64,000 bases of DNA from Halorussus halophilus (lineage in GTDB: Archaea > Halobacteriota > Halobacteria > Halobacteriales > Haladaptataceae), in assembly GCF_008831545.1 (NCBI RefSeq), contig NZ_CP044523.1, positions 2,232,001 to 2,296,000 of the forward strand. Direction: 5' to 3'. The translations under genes were made by a program, and so were the position numbers. Within the stretch, counting starts at the first letter, position 1; every line of letters begins with the position of its first letter. This document shows positions 1 through 8,675 of this stretch, one piece after another. The notes beneath the pieces are model-generated. The model was not told the DNA's origin. It worked only from the letters and a program-made list of their open reading frames with translations, and searched no databases.

Positions 1-1
1 C

Positions 2-1753
2 ACGTTTAAGGAGCCGAGCATGGAGGAGGCCCAGCAGTTCGAGCGAGCGACCGACGAACTCCCCGCAGAGACCGAGGAGATTCGCCCACACCCCCACGGC
101 GTGGAGTTGGGCACAGTACTCAAGATGCTCGCCGACACCGACTCTCACAGCGTCTCTGGCTTCGTCCAAGAGGAGTTCACGCGCGTGGGTCGCAAGACCG
201 CGAACTCGATTTTGGACAACTTCCGCGACCGTCACTTCGGCCGAGAAGCCGCGTGGAAACCGCCCCAGAAGCACGACGAAGCGGATATCGCCAGAGCCGT
301 GCAAGGTGCTGTCGCAAACAAGGGCGCGACGGCGACCAACGCCTTCGCGGATACCGTAGCGAAACAGGTGGAAGCCCGCAACCGCGTGGCGCACCACGAG
401 TTGGTCGAGATTATCGCTGAAGCGGCCGACTCCGTCGGCGAAAACCACGACACGACGTTCGGTTCGACGGTCCAAGACAACGCAGTCGAGGCCGCGTGGG
501 AGCAACTCACTGCGGACCGAACCAGCGACTTCTACGGACTGGTCGATAAGGCGACCAGCACGCGAAAGGACGACGAGACTGTCCACGGACTCGCCGAGCG
601 CGTCGCCCGGAAGTTCGAGAAGGGCGGCGAGCGCGACCGGGCGACCCACGAGCAGTTAGAAACGTACGTCGCCGACGCCGCCGACGCGACCGAAGAGTAC
701 GACGACGCGACGGTCGGCGACACGGCCCGCGAGAACGTCGTCATGGAAATCTGGAACACGATGGTCACGGTTCCGGACGACGTACCGAAGATCAGCAGTC
801 TCGCCGAGAATCGGGACGCCGCCAGCGACTTGCTGGAGGCGATGACGGAGACCGACATCATCTCGCCGCCGACGAACTGCCTGTCGCCCATCACGGCCGA
901 CCTCGTGAAGGCCGGTCTGAAAAAGGAGTACGACGCGGACTTCTACGCTTCGGCGACACGTGACGCCGACGTTCACGGCGGCGACCCGTTCATCGTGGAA
1001 GCCGGTATCGCCTACGGCGGCGACCTGCCCGCGGAGGGGAAAGCTGAGGTGCTTCGCTTCGCGAACAGAGTACCCCTCGTGTACCAGCGTGGTGCTTGTG
1101 CGACGACCGACGTGGTGAAGAGTATCGGTTGGCGGAACTACAACTTGGACCAACCTGGCGGGTCGGGGATTCCAAATGGGCCTGCCGTCATCATGGTCCA
1201 CGTCGCGTCCACGAACGTCCCGTTCACGAGCGAGAGCAAGGACGCAGTCGCCAACGTCCCGAACATCGAGGACGAAATCGAGTTGGCGATTCGAGAGGCG
1301 GCCCGCGAGTTGAAGTCGTATCTCAACAAGCGCAAGTCGCTCCAGAAACGCAAGAAGAAGCAGAACGTCATCGCGTCGATTCTGCCCCAGATGGCCGAGA
1401 AGCTGGCCGACGTGACCGGACAGGGCCAACCCGAGTACGAGGACGCGTTGGCACGCATCATGAACAACGTGCTGGTCGAGCGCGAAGTCGAGGACGGCAA
1501 AGTGAAATTGGTCGTCGAGAACCACACCAGCACGAACGAGTCGCCCGAGATAACGGACATCGTCAGCGCAGAGCCGACGAACCTCTCGAACGGCGCGAAC
1601 GCCATCGACATGGACGGCGAGTGGTTCATCAAGTGGACCCCGACCGTCGAGAGCGGCGACGAAGCCGTCTTGGAGTACGAGACAGCAGACGACGCATCGT
1701 TCGACGTTAGCGTCGAAGGAATCGAGGACGCGAAACTCACGGTGAACCAATGA
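2..1753 (+). CDS. top6B: DNA topoisomerase VI subunit B, 5' end cut by window edge
   Basis: This is the ATPase subunit of the type IIB topoisomerase that relaxes and decatenates DNA together with Top6A. The frame is open from base 2, so the GHKL ATP-binding domain lies outside the window. The visible part begins in the H2TH region (PHPHGVELG), then shows the transducer signature PPTNCLSPI (about residue 283 counted from the Met at 20) and the switch-lysine loop VPFTSESK. A basic helix and a C-terminal Ig-like beta domain follow. Between H2TH and transducer is a haloarchaeal insertion of roughly 170 residues made of two similar units (see findings). It overlaps top6A by 4 bp (ATGA), so the two are probably co-translated. 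Confidence 0.95.
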   Translation, partial: TFKEPSMEEAQQFERATDELPAETEEIRPHPHGVELGTVLKMLADTDSHSVSGFVQEEFTRVGRKTANSILDNFRDRHFGREAAWKPPQKHDEADIARAVQGAVANKGATATNAFADTVAKQVEARNRVAHHELVEIIAEAADSVGENHDTTFGSTVQDNAVEAAWEQLTADRTSDFYGLVDKATSTRKDDETVHGLAERVARKFEKGGERDRATHEQLETYVADAADATEEYDDATVGDTARENVVMEIWNTMVTVPDDVPKISSLAENRDAASDLLEAMTETDIISPPTNCLSPITADLVKAGLKKEYDADFYASATRDADVHGGDPFIVEAGIAYGGDLPAEGKAEVLRFANRVPLVYQRGACATTDVVKSIGWRNYNLDQPGGSGIPNGPAVIMVHVASTNVPFTSESKDAVANVPNIEDEIELAIREAARELKSYLNKRKSLQKRKKKQNVIASILPQMAEKLADVTGQGQPEYEDALARIMNNVLVEREVEDGKVKLVVENHTSTNESPEITDIVSAEPTNLSNGANAIDMDGEWFIKWTPTVESGDEAVLEYETADDASFDVSVEGIEDAKLTVNQ

Positions 1754-2841
1754 GCGCAGACAACGAAGAGCGAGCGCGAGAACAGCTCATCGACCTCGCG
1801 GCAGAGTTCTACGACCAGTTCGAGCGTGGGGAGATTCCGACGATGTCCCTGCCCACTCGGACCAAGAGCAACATCGAGTACGACGAAGACGAGCGCGTCT
1901 GGGTGTACGGCGACCGGACGAGCAATCGGAGCGCCAACAGCGTTCGGGGTGCCCGTAAACTCCTCAAGGCAATATACACCATCGACTTCCTCTCCGACCA
2001 GTTGAACGAGGACCGCTCGTCTACCTTGCGTGAGTTGTACTACCTGAGCGAGAGTTGGGACGCGGAGGAAGCGCAGTTCTCCACGCAGGACGAGTCGAAC
2101 CAACTGGTCGAGGACTTAGAAATCGTCTCGGAGGTCACCCGCGAAGACTTCCACATGCGGCCCGAGGAGTCCGGTGCGACCATCATGGGACCGCTCCACC
2201 TGCGCGAGCAGACCCGTCGCGGCGAGCGCGACATCCACTGTCAGGAGGACGTGGGCGAAGGTGGCTACCAGATTCCGAACAACCCCGACACCATCGAGTT
2301 CCTCGGCCACGACGCGGACTTCATCCTCTGCGTCGAGACCGGTGGTATGCGCGACAGACTCGTCGAGAACGGCTTCGACGACGAGTACAACGCAATCATC
2401 GTCCACCTCAAAGGACAGCCTGCACGGGCGACTCGTCGCATCACGCGGCGACTCCACGACGAACTCGGCCTGCCGGTGACGGTGTTCGCTGACGGCGACC
2501 CGTGGTCGTACCGCATCTTCGGTTCTGTGGCCTACGGTTCGATTAAATCGGCACACCTGAGCGACTACCTCGCGACGCCGGACGCCCAGTACATCGGCAT
2601 CCAACCGTCGGACATCGTCGAGTACGACCTGCCGACAGACCCGCTGAGCGACTCGGACATCAACGCGCTCGAAAGCGAGTTGGAGGACCCGCGCTTCCAG
2701 ACCGACTACTGGGAAGAGCAGATAGAGATTCAGTTGGACATCGAGAAGAAGTCCGAACAGCAGTCATTGGCGTCGCATGGTCTCGACTTCGTGACCGACA
2801 CGTATCTGCCCGAGCGACTGACCGATATGGGCGTGCTGTAG
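1750..2841 (+). CDS. top6A: DNA topoisomerase VI subunit A (Spo11 homologue)
   Basis: This is the DNA-cleaving subunit, 363 residues, the usual length. The winged-helix (5Y-CAP) part carries the active-site tyrosine within [11 protein letters not shown] (Tyr97/Tyr98). The Toprim fold shows its acidic metal ligands as VETGGM (Glu196) and the pair in FADGDPW (Asp248, Asp250). The start overlaps the stop of top6B in an ATGA, and no other start fits as well. It acts as an A2B2 heterotetramer with Top6B on chromosomal DNA. The next gene converges on it and its stop codon directly abuts the TAG of top6A. Confidence 0.96.
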   Translation: MSADNEERAREQLIDLAAEFYDQFERGEIPTMSLPTRTKSNIEYDEDERVWVYGDRTSNRSANSVRGARKLLKAIYTIDFLSDQLNEDRSSTLRELYYLSESWDAEEAQFSTQDESNQLVEDLEIVSEVTREDFHMRPEESGATIMGPLHLREQTRRGERDIHCQEDVGEGGYQIPNNPDTIEFLGHDADFILCVETGGMRDRLVENGFDDEYNAIIVHLKGQPARATRRITRRLHDELGLPVTVFADGDPWSYRIFGSVAYGSIKSAHLSDYLATPDAQYIGIQPSDIVEYDLPTDPLSDSDINALESELEDPRFQTDYWEEQIEIQLDIEKKSEQQSLASHGLDFVTDTYLPERLTDMGVL

Positions 2842-3723
2842 TCAGGCGAACTCTCGCGTCTTCTCCCGGTCTTCCCGTTCTTCGTCGTCGAAGTCGCCAG
2901 TGAACGGGTCGCCGTTCGCGCAGGACCGACAGTAGTAGTTCTCACCCTCTTCGCTGGTGGCGACGGGAACGCCCGCGACGTATCGACGCTTGCGGTAGGT
3001 TCGCTTGACGCCAGTGTTGACGGGCCGAGCGCAGGCCGTACACGGAACGTCCGGTTCTCGGACCACTTCTTGGGTGGTCTCGTGACCGGGACCGAACGTC
3101 GTAATCGGTTTACGGTCGCCGAGTCGCTCCCGGACCGGTTCGAACAGTCCGACTGCGAGCGCGAGGAGGACGAAGCCGAAGCCGACGGCGAACACCGACC
3201 CGCCGGACGTGACGAATCCGACCCCGACGAGCGCGACGAAGATACTCAGGAGCAGGTTGCCGACGTCCGGCGACGACTCCGATGTCGCGTTCGAGGTGGA
3301 GTTCTTACCGCGGAGGTAGCGTTCGGTTCCGCCCTCCCTGATTTCGATTCTGTCCGGCACCCTGTAGTAGTGGTACCACCCGTAGAAGAGGTTGCCAAGC
3401 CCCCACGTGAACAGGAGTAACAGCACGTGAACGCCAATCGACCCGAAACCGCGGTCCACCATGACGACTCTGTCGCCGTAGTCCTTCTCTACGTCCCACC
3501 CTTCGTCGGTGAGGTCTTCGACGCGCCGCCGGAAGTAGCCCGGGTCACCTGCCTTTCCGGCGTCGAAGCCACCTGCGCGTCCGGCGTCGAAGGAGTCGGC
3601 ACTTGCGCGCGTTCTCGCCGACTCCCCTGCGACCGGCGTCCCGCACTGCGAGCAGAAAGCGTCCCCCTGCGCCAGCGCCGTACCGCACTTCGAACAAAAG
3701 TTCGGTGTCGTACGGGAACCCAT
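2842..3723 (-). CDS. Membrane protein with N- and C-terminal zinc-binding modules
   Basis: The protein is 293 residues and its function is unknown. A zinc ribbon opens the protein (Cys10, Cys13, Cys24, Cys27), followed by a Gly/Ala-rich linker with two short repeats around DAGRAGGFDAGKAG. Three hydrophobic segments lie at about 96-118, 154-176 and 178-195, and a second CxxC pair sits at Cys228/231 and Cys265/268. I chose the ATG at 3723 because the zinc ribbon begins just after it; the longer frame upstream overlaps the divergent Mop-like gene. The cysteines probably bind zinc on the cytoplasmic side. Family membership beyond a haloarchaeal zinc-ribbon membrane protein is not recognisable. 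Confidence 0.85.
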   Translation of the reverse strand: MGSRTTPNFCSKCGTALAQGDAFCSQCGTPVAGESARTRASADSFDAGRAGGFDAGKAGDPGYFRRRVEDLTDEGWDVEKDYGDRVVMVDRGFGSIGVHVLLLLFTWGLGNLFYGWYHYYRVPDRIEIREGGTERYLRGKNSTSNATSESSPDVGNLLLSIFVALVGVGFVTSGGSVFAVGFGFVLLALAVGLFEPVRERLGDRKPITTFGPGHETTQEVVREPDVPCTACARPVNTGVKRTYRKRRYVAGVPVATSEEGENYYCRSCANGDPFTGDFDDEEREDREKTREFA

Positions 3724-3811
3724 GGTTCGAACTTCCGCCGCTATCGGCAAGTACGTTGTGTTGCCGGATTGATTCGAACCTTTAAGGGAGGGTACGTCGT
3801 ACCCCGGTGCC

Positions 3812-4018
3812 ATGCCCCTCAGCGCACGCAACAGACTTTCTGGCACCGTCGAATCAGTAGCGACGGAGGGACTGATAGCCGAAGTCGTCGTCGAAACGGA
3901 CGGCGGACAGTCGGTGACGGCCATCATCACCAGCGACTCGGTAGAGCGCCTCGGCATCTCGGAGGGCGAGGAGGTAGACGCCGTCGTGAAAGCGACCGAA
4001 GTGATGATCGAGAACTAA
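3812..4018 (+). CDS. Single-domain TOBE/Mop (molbindin-like) protein
   Basis: This 68-residue protein consists of one TOBE/Mop domain. The N-terminal SARNRLSGTVESV and the later VTAIITSDSVERLGI match the molybdate-binding Mop fold used in molbindins and in ModE/ModC C-termini. By family knowledge it should oligomerise and bind molybdate or tungstate as a cytoplasmic store or sensor; no mod transporter gene is nearby. A TATA-like stretch (CCTTTAAGG, 3779-3787) lies about 27 bp before the ATG, which fits a leaderless transcript. Its stop overlaps the convergent gene at 4015 by 4 bp. Confidence 0.85.
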   Translation: MPLSARNRLSGTVESVATEGLIAEVVVETDGGQSVTAIITSDSVERLGISEGEEVDAVVKATEVMIEN

Positions 4019-4530
4019 TCTTCGAACCACGAGTCGAGCATGGATTCGACTGCTGAATCCTGTGCGCGGAGGTGTTCGAGTTCGGGGTCGGCCCGCTCGA
4101 CTGGCCAGTACTCTGCGACGGCGACTCGGGAGGCGTCGAGTTTCGCCGCGGCCGCGACTTTCTCGTCGTCCAGCGCGAACGGTCGGCCGTCGCCAGCGGG
4201 AGCAGAGTCGTCTACGAGCGTGTGGGCGTCTTCGAGCGCGTCGATTCCTTCCCCGGTCCAGCACGCCTCGCAACAGCGAAATTCGAGGGTGCCGACGTAG
4301 CCCTCCACGTCGGTCGGTGCGAGACCACCGCGAGTTGCCGCGCCCCAGACGAGGCCGAGCGACGAGAGTGTGAGACTCCGGTCGGTCTCCCGACCGCAAG
4401 CCGCACAGACGGTTGCCTCTGCGGCGTAGGGCCAGTCGTCGGGCGGACGAGTGCTGTCGTCTCGCGGGCGAGCGTCGTCGTCGCGCGAACGCGTGGAATC
4501 GTCCGAGGAACGCGTGGAGGGGTCGGACAT
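4015..4530 (-). CDS. Hypothetical protein with four-cysteine zinc-finger-like core
   Basis: A 171-residue protein with no family I can name. The first 30 residues are low complexity, repeating DDSTR-like units, and are probably disordered. The core holds CAAC and CCEAC motifs about 40 residues apart, spaced as in a zinc-binding treble-clef or ribbon. The C-terminal half is acidic and helical. ATG at 4530 is preferred to the GTG one codon upstream. It sits tail to tail with the Mop-like gene. Confidence 0.75.
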   Translation of the reverse strand: MSDPSTRSSDDSTRSRDDDARPRDDSTRPPDDWPYAAEATVCAACGRETDRSLTLSSLGLVWGAATRGGLAPTDVEGYVGTLEFRCCEACWTGEGIDALEDAHTLVDDSAPAGDGRPFALDDEKVAAAAKLDASRVAVAEYWPVERADPELEHLRAQDSAVESMLDSWFED

Positions 4531-4572
4531 CACGACGGAACTGTCGTCCCGACGGGTAAATAAAACAACTGG

Positions 4573-5043
4573 TCAGTCAGTGAACTCGACCATCTCGACG
4601 AGATTGATTCGCCGTTCGTCGCCGCCGTCGAGCGAAAGTCGTCCAGCTACGAGGACTAAGTACTCTCCTACCTCCGGCTCCCAGTTCGCAAAGGGAACCT
4701 CCTGCGCGTAGGTGTACGAGTCAGTCACCGTAACACGCTCGCCACTACCCAGTCGCCGGGCCATCGAGACGGGGTCCCAGCCCCCCACTCGTTCGTAGAC
4801 GAGCGGGTCCAGTTCCGGCGAGAAGACGAACTCGTTGCCGGTTCGATTCTCCACGGTGAAGGTCAACTCGGCTGGCAGAGAGACCGAAGCAGGGTCGATA
4901 CGCAGTTGAATATCGAGGTCGTGTGCCGGACAGACTTCCTCGCCCTCGAACTTGACCGCGGGACATTGCTTCGGGGCGACACATCCCGTCGTCCAGACGG
5001 GAGTCAGCGAAGCTACCGAAGCGAGGACTGCTCGTCGGTTCAC
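4573..5043 (-). CDS. Secreted lipoprotein, beta-sandwich type
   Basis: A 156-residue protein whose start has an arginine pair (MNRRAVLASVASLTPVW) and a lipobox-like TTGC with the candidate lipidated Cys21, as in haloarchaeal Tat lipoproteins. The mature part looks like an Ig-like beta sandwich, with alternating hydrophobic strands such as AELTFTVENRTGNEFVF and GERVTVTDSYTYAQEV. Two further cysteines, in KQCPAVKF and EEVCPAHD, may form a disulfide. It should be anchored outside the cytoplasmic membrane. The start is GTG. The substrate or partner is unknown. Confidence 0.75.
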   Translation of the reverse strand: MNRRAVLASVASLTPVWTTGCVAPKQCPAVKFEGEEVCPAHDLDIQLRIDPASVSLPAELTFTVENRTGNEFVFSPELDPLVYERVGGWDPVSMARRLGSGERVTVTDSYTYAQEVPFANWEPEVGEYLVLVAGRLSLDGGDERRINLVEMVEFTD

Positions 5044-5085
5044 GCTCGGATTTCCGAACGAACTGTCAAGTATCCTCGGACTGCA

Positions 5086-5907
5086 TCACTCGTTCAGGAA
5101 CGACAGCACCGTCTTGTCGAACGCGCGCTTTCGCTCTTCGAACGCGCCGCGACCGACGCCTGCGAGGAGTTCGATGCGGGCGTTCGGAATCTCCGTTGCC
5201 GTCTCGCGGAGAATCGACTCCGGGAAGAAGTAGTCTTCCGCGCCACCGACGACGAGCGTCGGCGACTCGATGCCGTCGAGGGAGTCGCCCGCGTCGTGGG
5301 CGGCCATCGCGCGACAGGAGACCGCAACGTCGGAGATTTCGGCCGGTTCTTTCAGCAGTGGGCGGCCGACCGTCCGAATCAGCGGCGGATAGAGCCACTT
5401 CCGATACCCAGTGTACGTAACCGGCACGGTGTCGAGGTACACGTCGAACCACCAGCCACGCTCAGCCCAGTCGGCCCACCGCTGGAGGGTTCGGTGGCCC
5501 TCTTCGCCGACGCGACTGCCTGCGACGCCGACGACCAGTCTCCGCACGAGTTCTGGGTGGTCGGTCGCGAGATGCTGGGCGATTTGTCCGCCGAGCGAGA
5601 CACCCAGTACGTTCGCAGGCGAGAGGTCTTCCTCGGCGAGCAGGTCGGCGTACTCGGCGGCCATCTCGCGGGTCGTGACATTTTCCGGGAGTCCACGGCG
5701 ACGGCCGATTACGTAGACGGAAAAGTCGTCGGCGAAGTTTCGGTAGTAGTACCGCTGGAGCAGCAGCGAGAAGAACGAGGACGTAGTTTCTGGCTGGAAC
5801 GCGTCGCTCAGGCCAGTGAAAATCACGAGCGGGCGCTCGCCGGAGCCGAATCTGACGTACGGGTACTCGCCGCGTTCGTGCCTGAAGACGCCCTGTTCGG
5901 GTCCCAT
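5086..5907 (-). CDS. Alpha/beta hydrolase fold protein, catalytic His apparently lost
   Basis: A 273-residue single-domain alpha/beta hydrolase. The nucleophile elbow is GVSLGG with Ser104, and the acid is probably Asp225 in GGAEDYFFP. At the place where the family has a Gly-His motif before the last helix, the sequence reads GVGRGAFEER, with Arg253 where His is expected; the codon at 5149-5151 is CGC, one transition from CAC. Either another His serves, or the protein is inactive or has a non-catalytic role. It precedes the lipoprotein gene on the same strand with a 42-bp gap, and the two may share a transcript. Confidence 0.82.
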   Translation of the reverse strand: MGPEQGVFRHERGEYPYVRFGSGERPLVIFTGLSDAFQPETTSSFFSLLLQRYYYRNFADDFSVYVIGRRRGLPENVTTREMAAEYADLLAEEDLSPANVLGVSLGGQIAQHLATDHPELVRRLVVGVAGSRVGEEGHRTLQRWADWAERGWWFDVYLDTVPVTYTGYRKWLYPPLIRTVGRPLLKEPAEISDVAVSCRAMAAHDAGDSLDGIESPTLVVGGAEDYFFPESILRETATEIPNARIELLAGVGRGAFEERKRAFDKTVLSFLNE

Positions 5908-5926
5908 GCTATCAGTCCGGTCGCGG

Positions 5927-6676
5927 TTATTTCTCGTCCAACACGACCGGGACGCCCCGACTCGCCACGTCGGCCGCGAACGCGCCCGAGTCGGTTTCGA
6001 GCGCCTCGAACGTGTTGTAGTGAATCGGCAACACGAGGTCCGGGTCCAACTCCTCGGCTAGCTCCGCGGCCTCCTTGCGGTCCATGGTGAACGACCCGCC
6101 GATGGGCGGGCAGAACAGCGACACGTCGAGTTCCGCGTGGCCGTCCAAGGCGTCGGAGTCGCCCGGCCAGAACACTTCGGTGTCGCCGAGCGTGAGGTGG
6201 TAACCGACGCCGAAGCCTTCGGGGTGGTGCGGCTCGCCGTCCGACTTGGTGTGGGGGCCGTTCGGTTCGTTGTACGCTTCGACTGGCCGGACGATGACCT
6301 CGCCGAACAGTTGGTCGGTCTCCTCGTTGACCTTCACGACTTCGTAGGGGAGTTCGTCCAAATCGTTTACGTCGCGGTCGATGTTCGGTGGGTACACCGC
6401 GTCGTAGACGACCACGGTGGCGTCCTCGCTCGCCACGCGCTCGATGGCGTCCGAGTCGTAGTGGTGGTCGTGCGTGACCAATACGAGGTCCCCATCTTCC
6501 GGCCGGTAGTCGGTCGGTTTGGGGTGGCCGACGCTCGGCGAATCGGGCGTCCACTCGCCGGTAAGCGTGCCGTAGCGGCCGGGGTCACTGTAGACGACTG
6601 TGCCGTCCGGACCTTCGAGTCGGAGTCCCGCGTAGCCGAGCCAATCGACCAGCAGGTCGTCGTGTCGAATCGTCAT
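5927..6676 (-). CDS. Metallo-beta-lactamase-fold hydrolase (UlaG/YcjX-like MBL family)
   Basis: A 249-residue protein with the MBL-fold metal signature THDHHYDSDA (HxHxxD type). WPGDSD supplies the bridging Asp and LPIHYNTF the late His. It resembles the UlaG-like L-ascorbate-6-phosphate lactonase group, which in archaea is mostly of unknown substrate. Start ATG at 6676 gives the usual short N-terminus (MTIRHDDLLVDWLGYAG); the upstream extension to 6769 has no family character. The next gene on the strand starts 19 bp downstream, so an operon with the hydrolase and lipoprotein is likely. Confidence 0.86.
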   Translation of the reverse strand: MTIRHDDLLVDWLGYAGLRLEGPDGTVVYSDPGRYGTLTGEWTPDSPSVGHPKPTDYRPEDGDLVLVTHDHHYDSDAIERVASEDATVVVYDAVYPPNIDRDVNDLDELPYEVVKVNEETDQLFGEVIVRPVEAYNEPNGPHTKSDGEPHHPEGFGVGYHLTLGDTEVFWPGDSDALDGHAELDVSLFCPPIGGSFTMDRKEAAELAEELDPDLVLPIHYNTFEALETDSGAFAADVASRGVPVVLDEK

Positions 6677-6905
6677 ACTGGTTATTTGGTGCGGTCGGGA
6701 AGTAAACAGTTCGGCTTTGGAGACCGACACCACGGGTTGCCCTCTTGGTCCGTGGGCACCCGAATACACGCCGACCGGAGATATCGAGAGTTATTCTGAT
6801 AGACATAGAATCGGGCTTGATGAACGGGTAAGACGGTAAATCTACGGACGCACTGTGGGAACACATGAGTCAGTACTAAGCAAGATGGGGTCGGGAGTCG
6901 CTCGC

Positions 6906-7967
6906 ATGTCGATCACTGTGACGTTGGCCGATAGCGACATCCTGAGCGACTGGAACGAGAAACTCACAGACTCCCCGCAGTCGAACGTGTTCCACCGACG
7001 TGAAGTCCTCTCGCTGCTCGAAACCACTGCTGACGCCCGTCTCCATCACTTGGTCGGGTACAACGGCGACGAACCGATGGGGTTCTTGCCGATATTCGAG
7101 ACCGACAGACCACCACTGAAGTTGGTGGCCACGTCTCCTAAAGACCTCACTGGGGGACTCGTCTTGGGACCGGTGCTGTTCAACTTCGAGAATCTGAAAC
7201 AGCGAAAGGCCGAGCGATATCGCCACGAGTTCGTCGAGGGGTGTTACGAGTGGATAGACGAGAACGTCGCTCCAGACGTTACCGACGTTCGAACGAACAA
7301 TCGGTTCTCGGACGTGCGACCGTTCCAGTGGCGGGGAAGCGACCTCACGAAGAACCACACGTACATAATCGACCTGACTCCGGGGTGGGAAGAGACGATG
7401 GAAGGATTCGACAAAGAGACTCGGCGACTCATCAGGAACACGAACATCGACGACGACGCGATTACGCAGGGTGGACCAGCAGAGATTCGGACCGTCATCG
7501 AACAGGTGGCAGAGCGCTTCGAAGAGCACGGGGAAACTTACGGTATCGACCCATCATTCGTCGTCTCCCTCTGTGAGAGACTCCCCGACGAGCAGGTGTT
7601 TCCCTACGTGTTTCGTGACGACGGCGAAATACTCGGCGGCCTCATCGCCTTCGAGTTCGGGGACACGGTGTACGCGTGGGAGGGGACTGCGAGAACAGAC
7701 ACGGACGTTCCGGTCAACACGCTACTGTACGGCCACGTGATGAAGGAGGGGATAGGCCGGGGAAGAACTCGGTGTAACATCACGACTGCGGACAATCAGC
7801 GTCTGTGTCGGTACAAATCGAAGTACGGACCGTCGCCGGAACCGTACCACGTCTTTCACGACTACAACTCTCCGATGGCGAAGGTCGGACTGAAGAGCTA
7901 CGAACGGCTTCCGGAGGCGTATCGTGCCCCGGTCGAACGGTTGTCGGCGATAGCACGGTTTCTATAA
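6906..7967 (+). CDS. FemAB/BioF2-like acyltransferase (GNAT superfamily)
   Basis: A 353-residue protein of the FemAB/BioF2-like GNAT family: an N-terminal half with FHRREVLSLLE and GFLPIF, then a second lobe with the helical KETRRLIRNTN segment and a core strand GGLIAFEFGDTVYAWEGT. In bacteria such proteins add amino acids to cell-wall precursors. In archaea, which lack murein, they are usually placed with surface-polysaccharide or lipid-linked sugar modification; the substrate here is unknown. I chose ATG 6906 (MSITVTLADSD), though in-frame starts at 6855 and 6885 are possible. It is more AT-rich in wobble positions than its neighbours and ends 5 bp inside the convergent gene, signs compatible with transfer. 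Confidence 0.82.
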   Translation: MSITVTLADSDILSDWNEKLTDSPQSNVFHRREVLSLLETTADARLHHLVGYNGDEPMGFLPIFETDRPPLKLVATSPKDLTGGLVLGPVLFNFENLKQRKAERYRHEFVEGCYEWIDENVAPDVTDVRTNNRFSDVRPFQWRGSDLTKNHTYIIDLTPGWEETMEGFDKETRRLIRNTNIDDDAITQGGPAEIRTVIEQVAERFEEHGETYGIDPSFVVSLCERLPDEQVFPYVFRDDGEILGGLIAFEFGDTVYAWEGTARTDTDVPVNTLLYGHVMKEGIGRGRTRCNITTADNQRLCRYKSKYGPSPEPYHVFHDYNSPMAKVGLKSYERLPEAYRAPVERLSAIARFL

Positions 7968-8159
7968 ACCAGACGCCGAAGCGGGTCGGAGAGCGACCGG
8001 AACCGACAACGTCGGGGCAACCGATTGCCACAGTAGTAGGCCGATTACGAGCCACGTCACGACGACCAAGGCGGCAACGAACCAACCGACTGTTACGCTC
8101 AATCCGTCGGCATCTGAGACTTCCTCGCGGAGTTGGTGAGCGCGCTCGCGCCAGTTCAC
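7962..8159 (-). CDS. Small single-pass membrane protein
   Basis: A 65-residue protein: a short charged N-terminus (NWRERAHQLREEVSDADG), then one strong transmembrane helix centred on WFVAALVVVTWLVIGLLLW. I prefer the GTG at 8159. It starts 10 bp after the stop of the upstream membrane gene, whereas the longer GTG at 8210 would overlap that gene by 41 bp. It is probably the second gene of an operon with 8170-8637. No family recognised. Confidence 0.65.
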   Translation of the reverse strand: MNWRERAHQLREEVSDADGLSVTVGWFVAALVVVTWLVIGLLLWQSVAPTLSVPVALRPASASGL

Positions 8160-8169
8160 GAACAGAACG

Positions 8170-8637
8170 TCACCCCGCGAGAACTTGCTTGCTTCGCCGC
8201 GACCAGCCACGAATCCAGTAGGCGGCTCCGACCGGCACCATCGAAAGCGCGAGAGCGACCATCGGTTCCCAGAGACCGAACCAGGCGTCTCCCTCTGACC
8301 CTCCGGCGGCGTGGTAGGTCAGAACCCCAGTGAGGACGAGCGTAGTGGCCGCGTACCAGCGCCAGCGTAGGCCGCGGTCCTCGTGACGAGACTGCCCCCC
8401 ATCGACTACGAGGCCCGTGAACGCCGCGACGCCGACGAACGGCGTCGCGTACAGCAGGAAGACGCCGAACGCAGTCGTGACGGGATGAGTCGGTCCGAGC
8501 GTGGTCGAGGACGCGAGCGCGAGGAGTGCGATTGGCAGTTCCGCGACGGCCGCGAGGGCGAGGTAGCGCCACTTCGAACCCTGTCCCGAGGAATCCGACC
8601 GACCGACGTGTCCAGAGTCGGTTGCTCCGCTCGACAT
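8170..8637 (-). CDS. Four-helix integral membrane protein, function unknown
   Basis: 155 residues with a polar Ser/Gly-rich N-terminus and four hydrophobic helices at roughly residues 25-45, 52-75, 92-110 and 125-145. Charged loops (SRHEDRGLRWRW) and the C-terminal RSKQ suggest both termini face the cytoplasm. No domain is recognisable. The gene begins 38 bp before the stop of DNA ligase on the same strand and could be a downstream member of that transcript. Confidence 0.72.
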   Translation of the reverse strand: MSSGATDSGHVGRSDSSGQGSKWRYLALAAVAELPIALLALASSTTLGPTHPVTTAFGVFLLYATPFVGVAAFTGLVVDGGQSRHEDRGLRWRWYAATTLVLTGVLTYHAAGGSEGDAWFGLWEPMVALALSMVPVGAAYWIRGWSRRSKQVLAG

Positions 8638-8675
8638 GTTACAACGTGGAACCTACCGATGCAAAAGGATTCGTG

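Noticed and set aside
656-2103. Long minus-strand open frames over top6B/top6A
   Set aside because: GC-rich haloarchaeal genes give long antisense frames; these have no domain signals and lie opposite clear genes.
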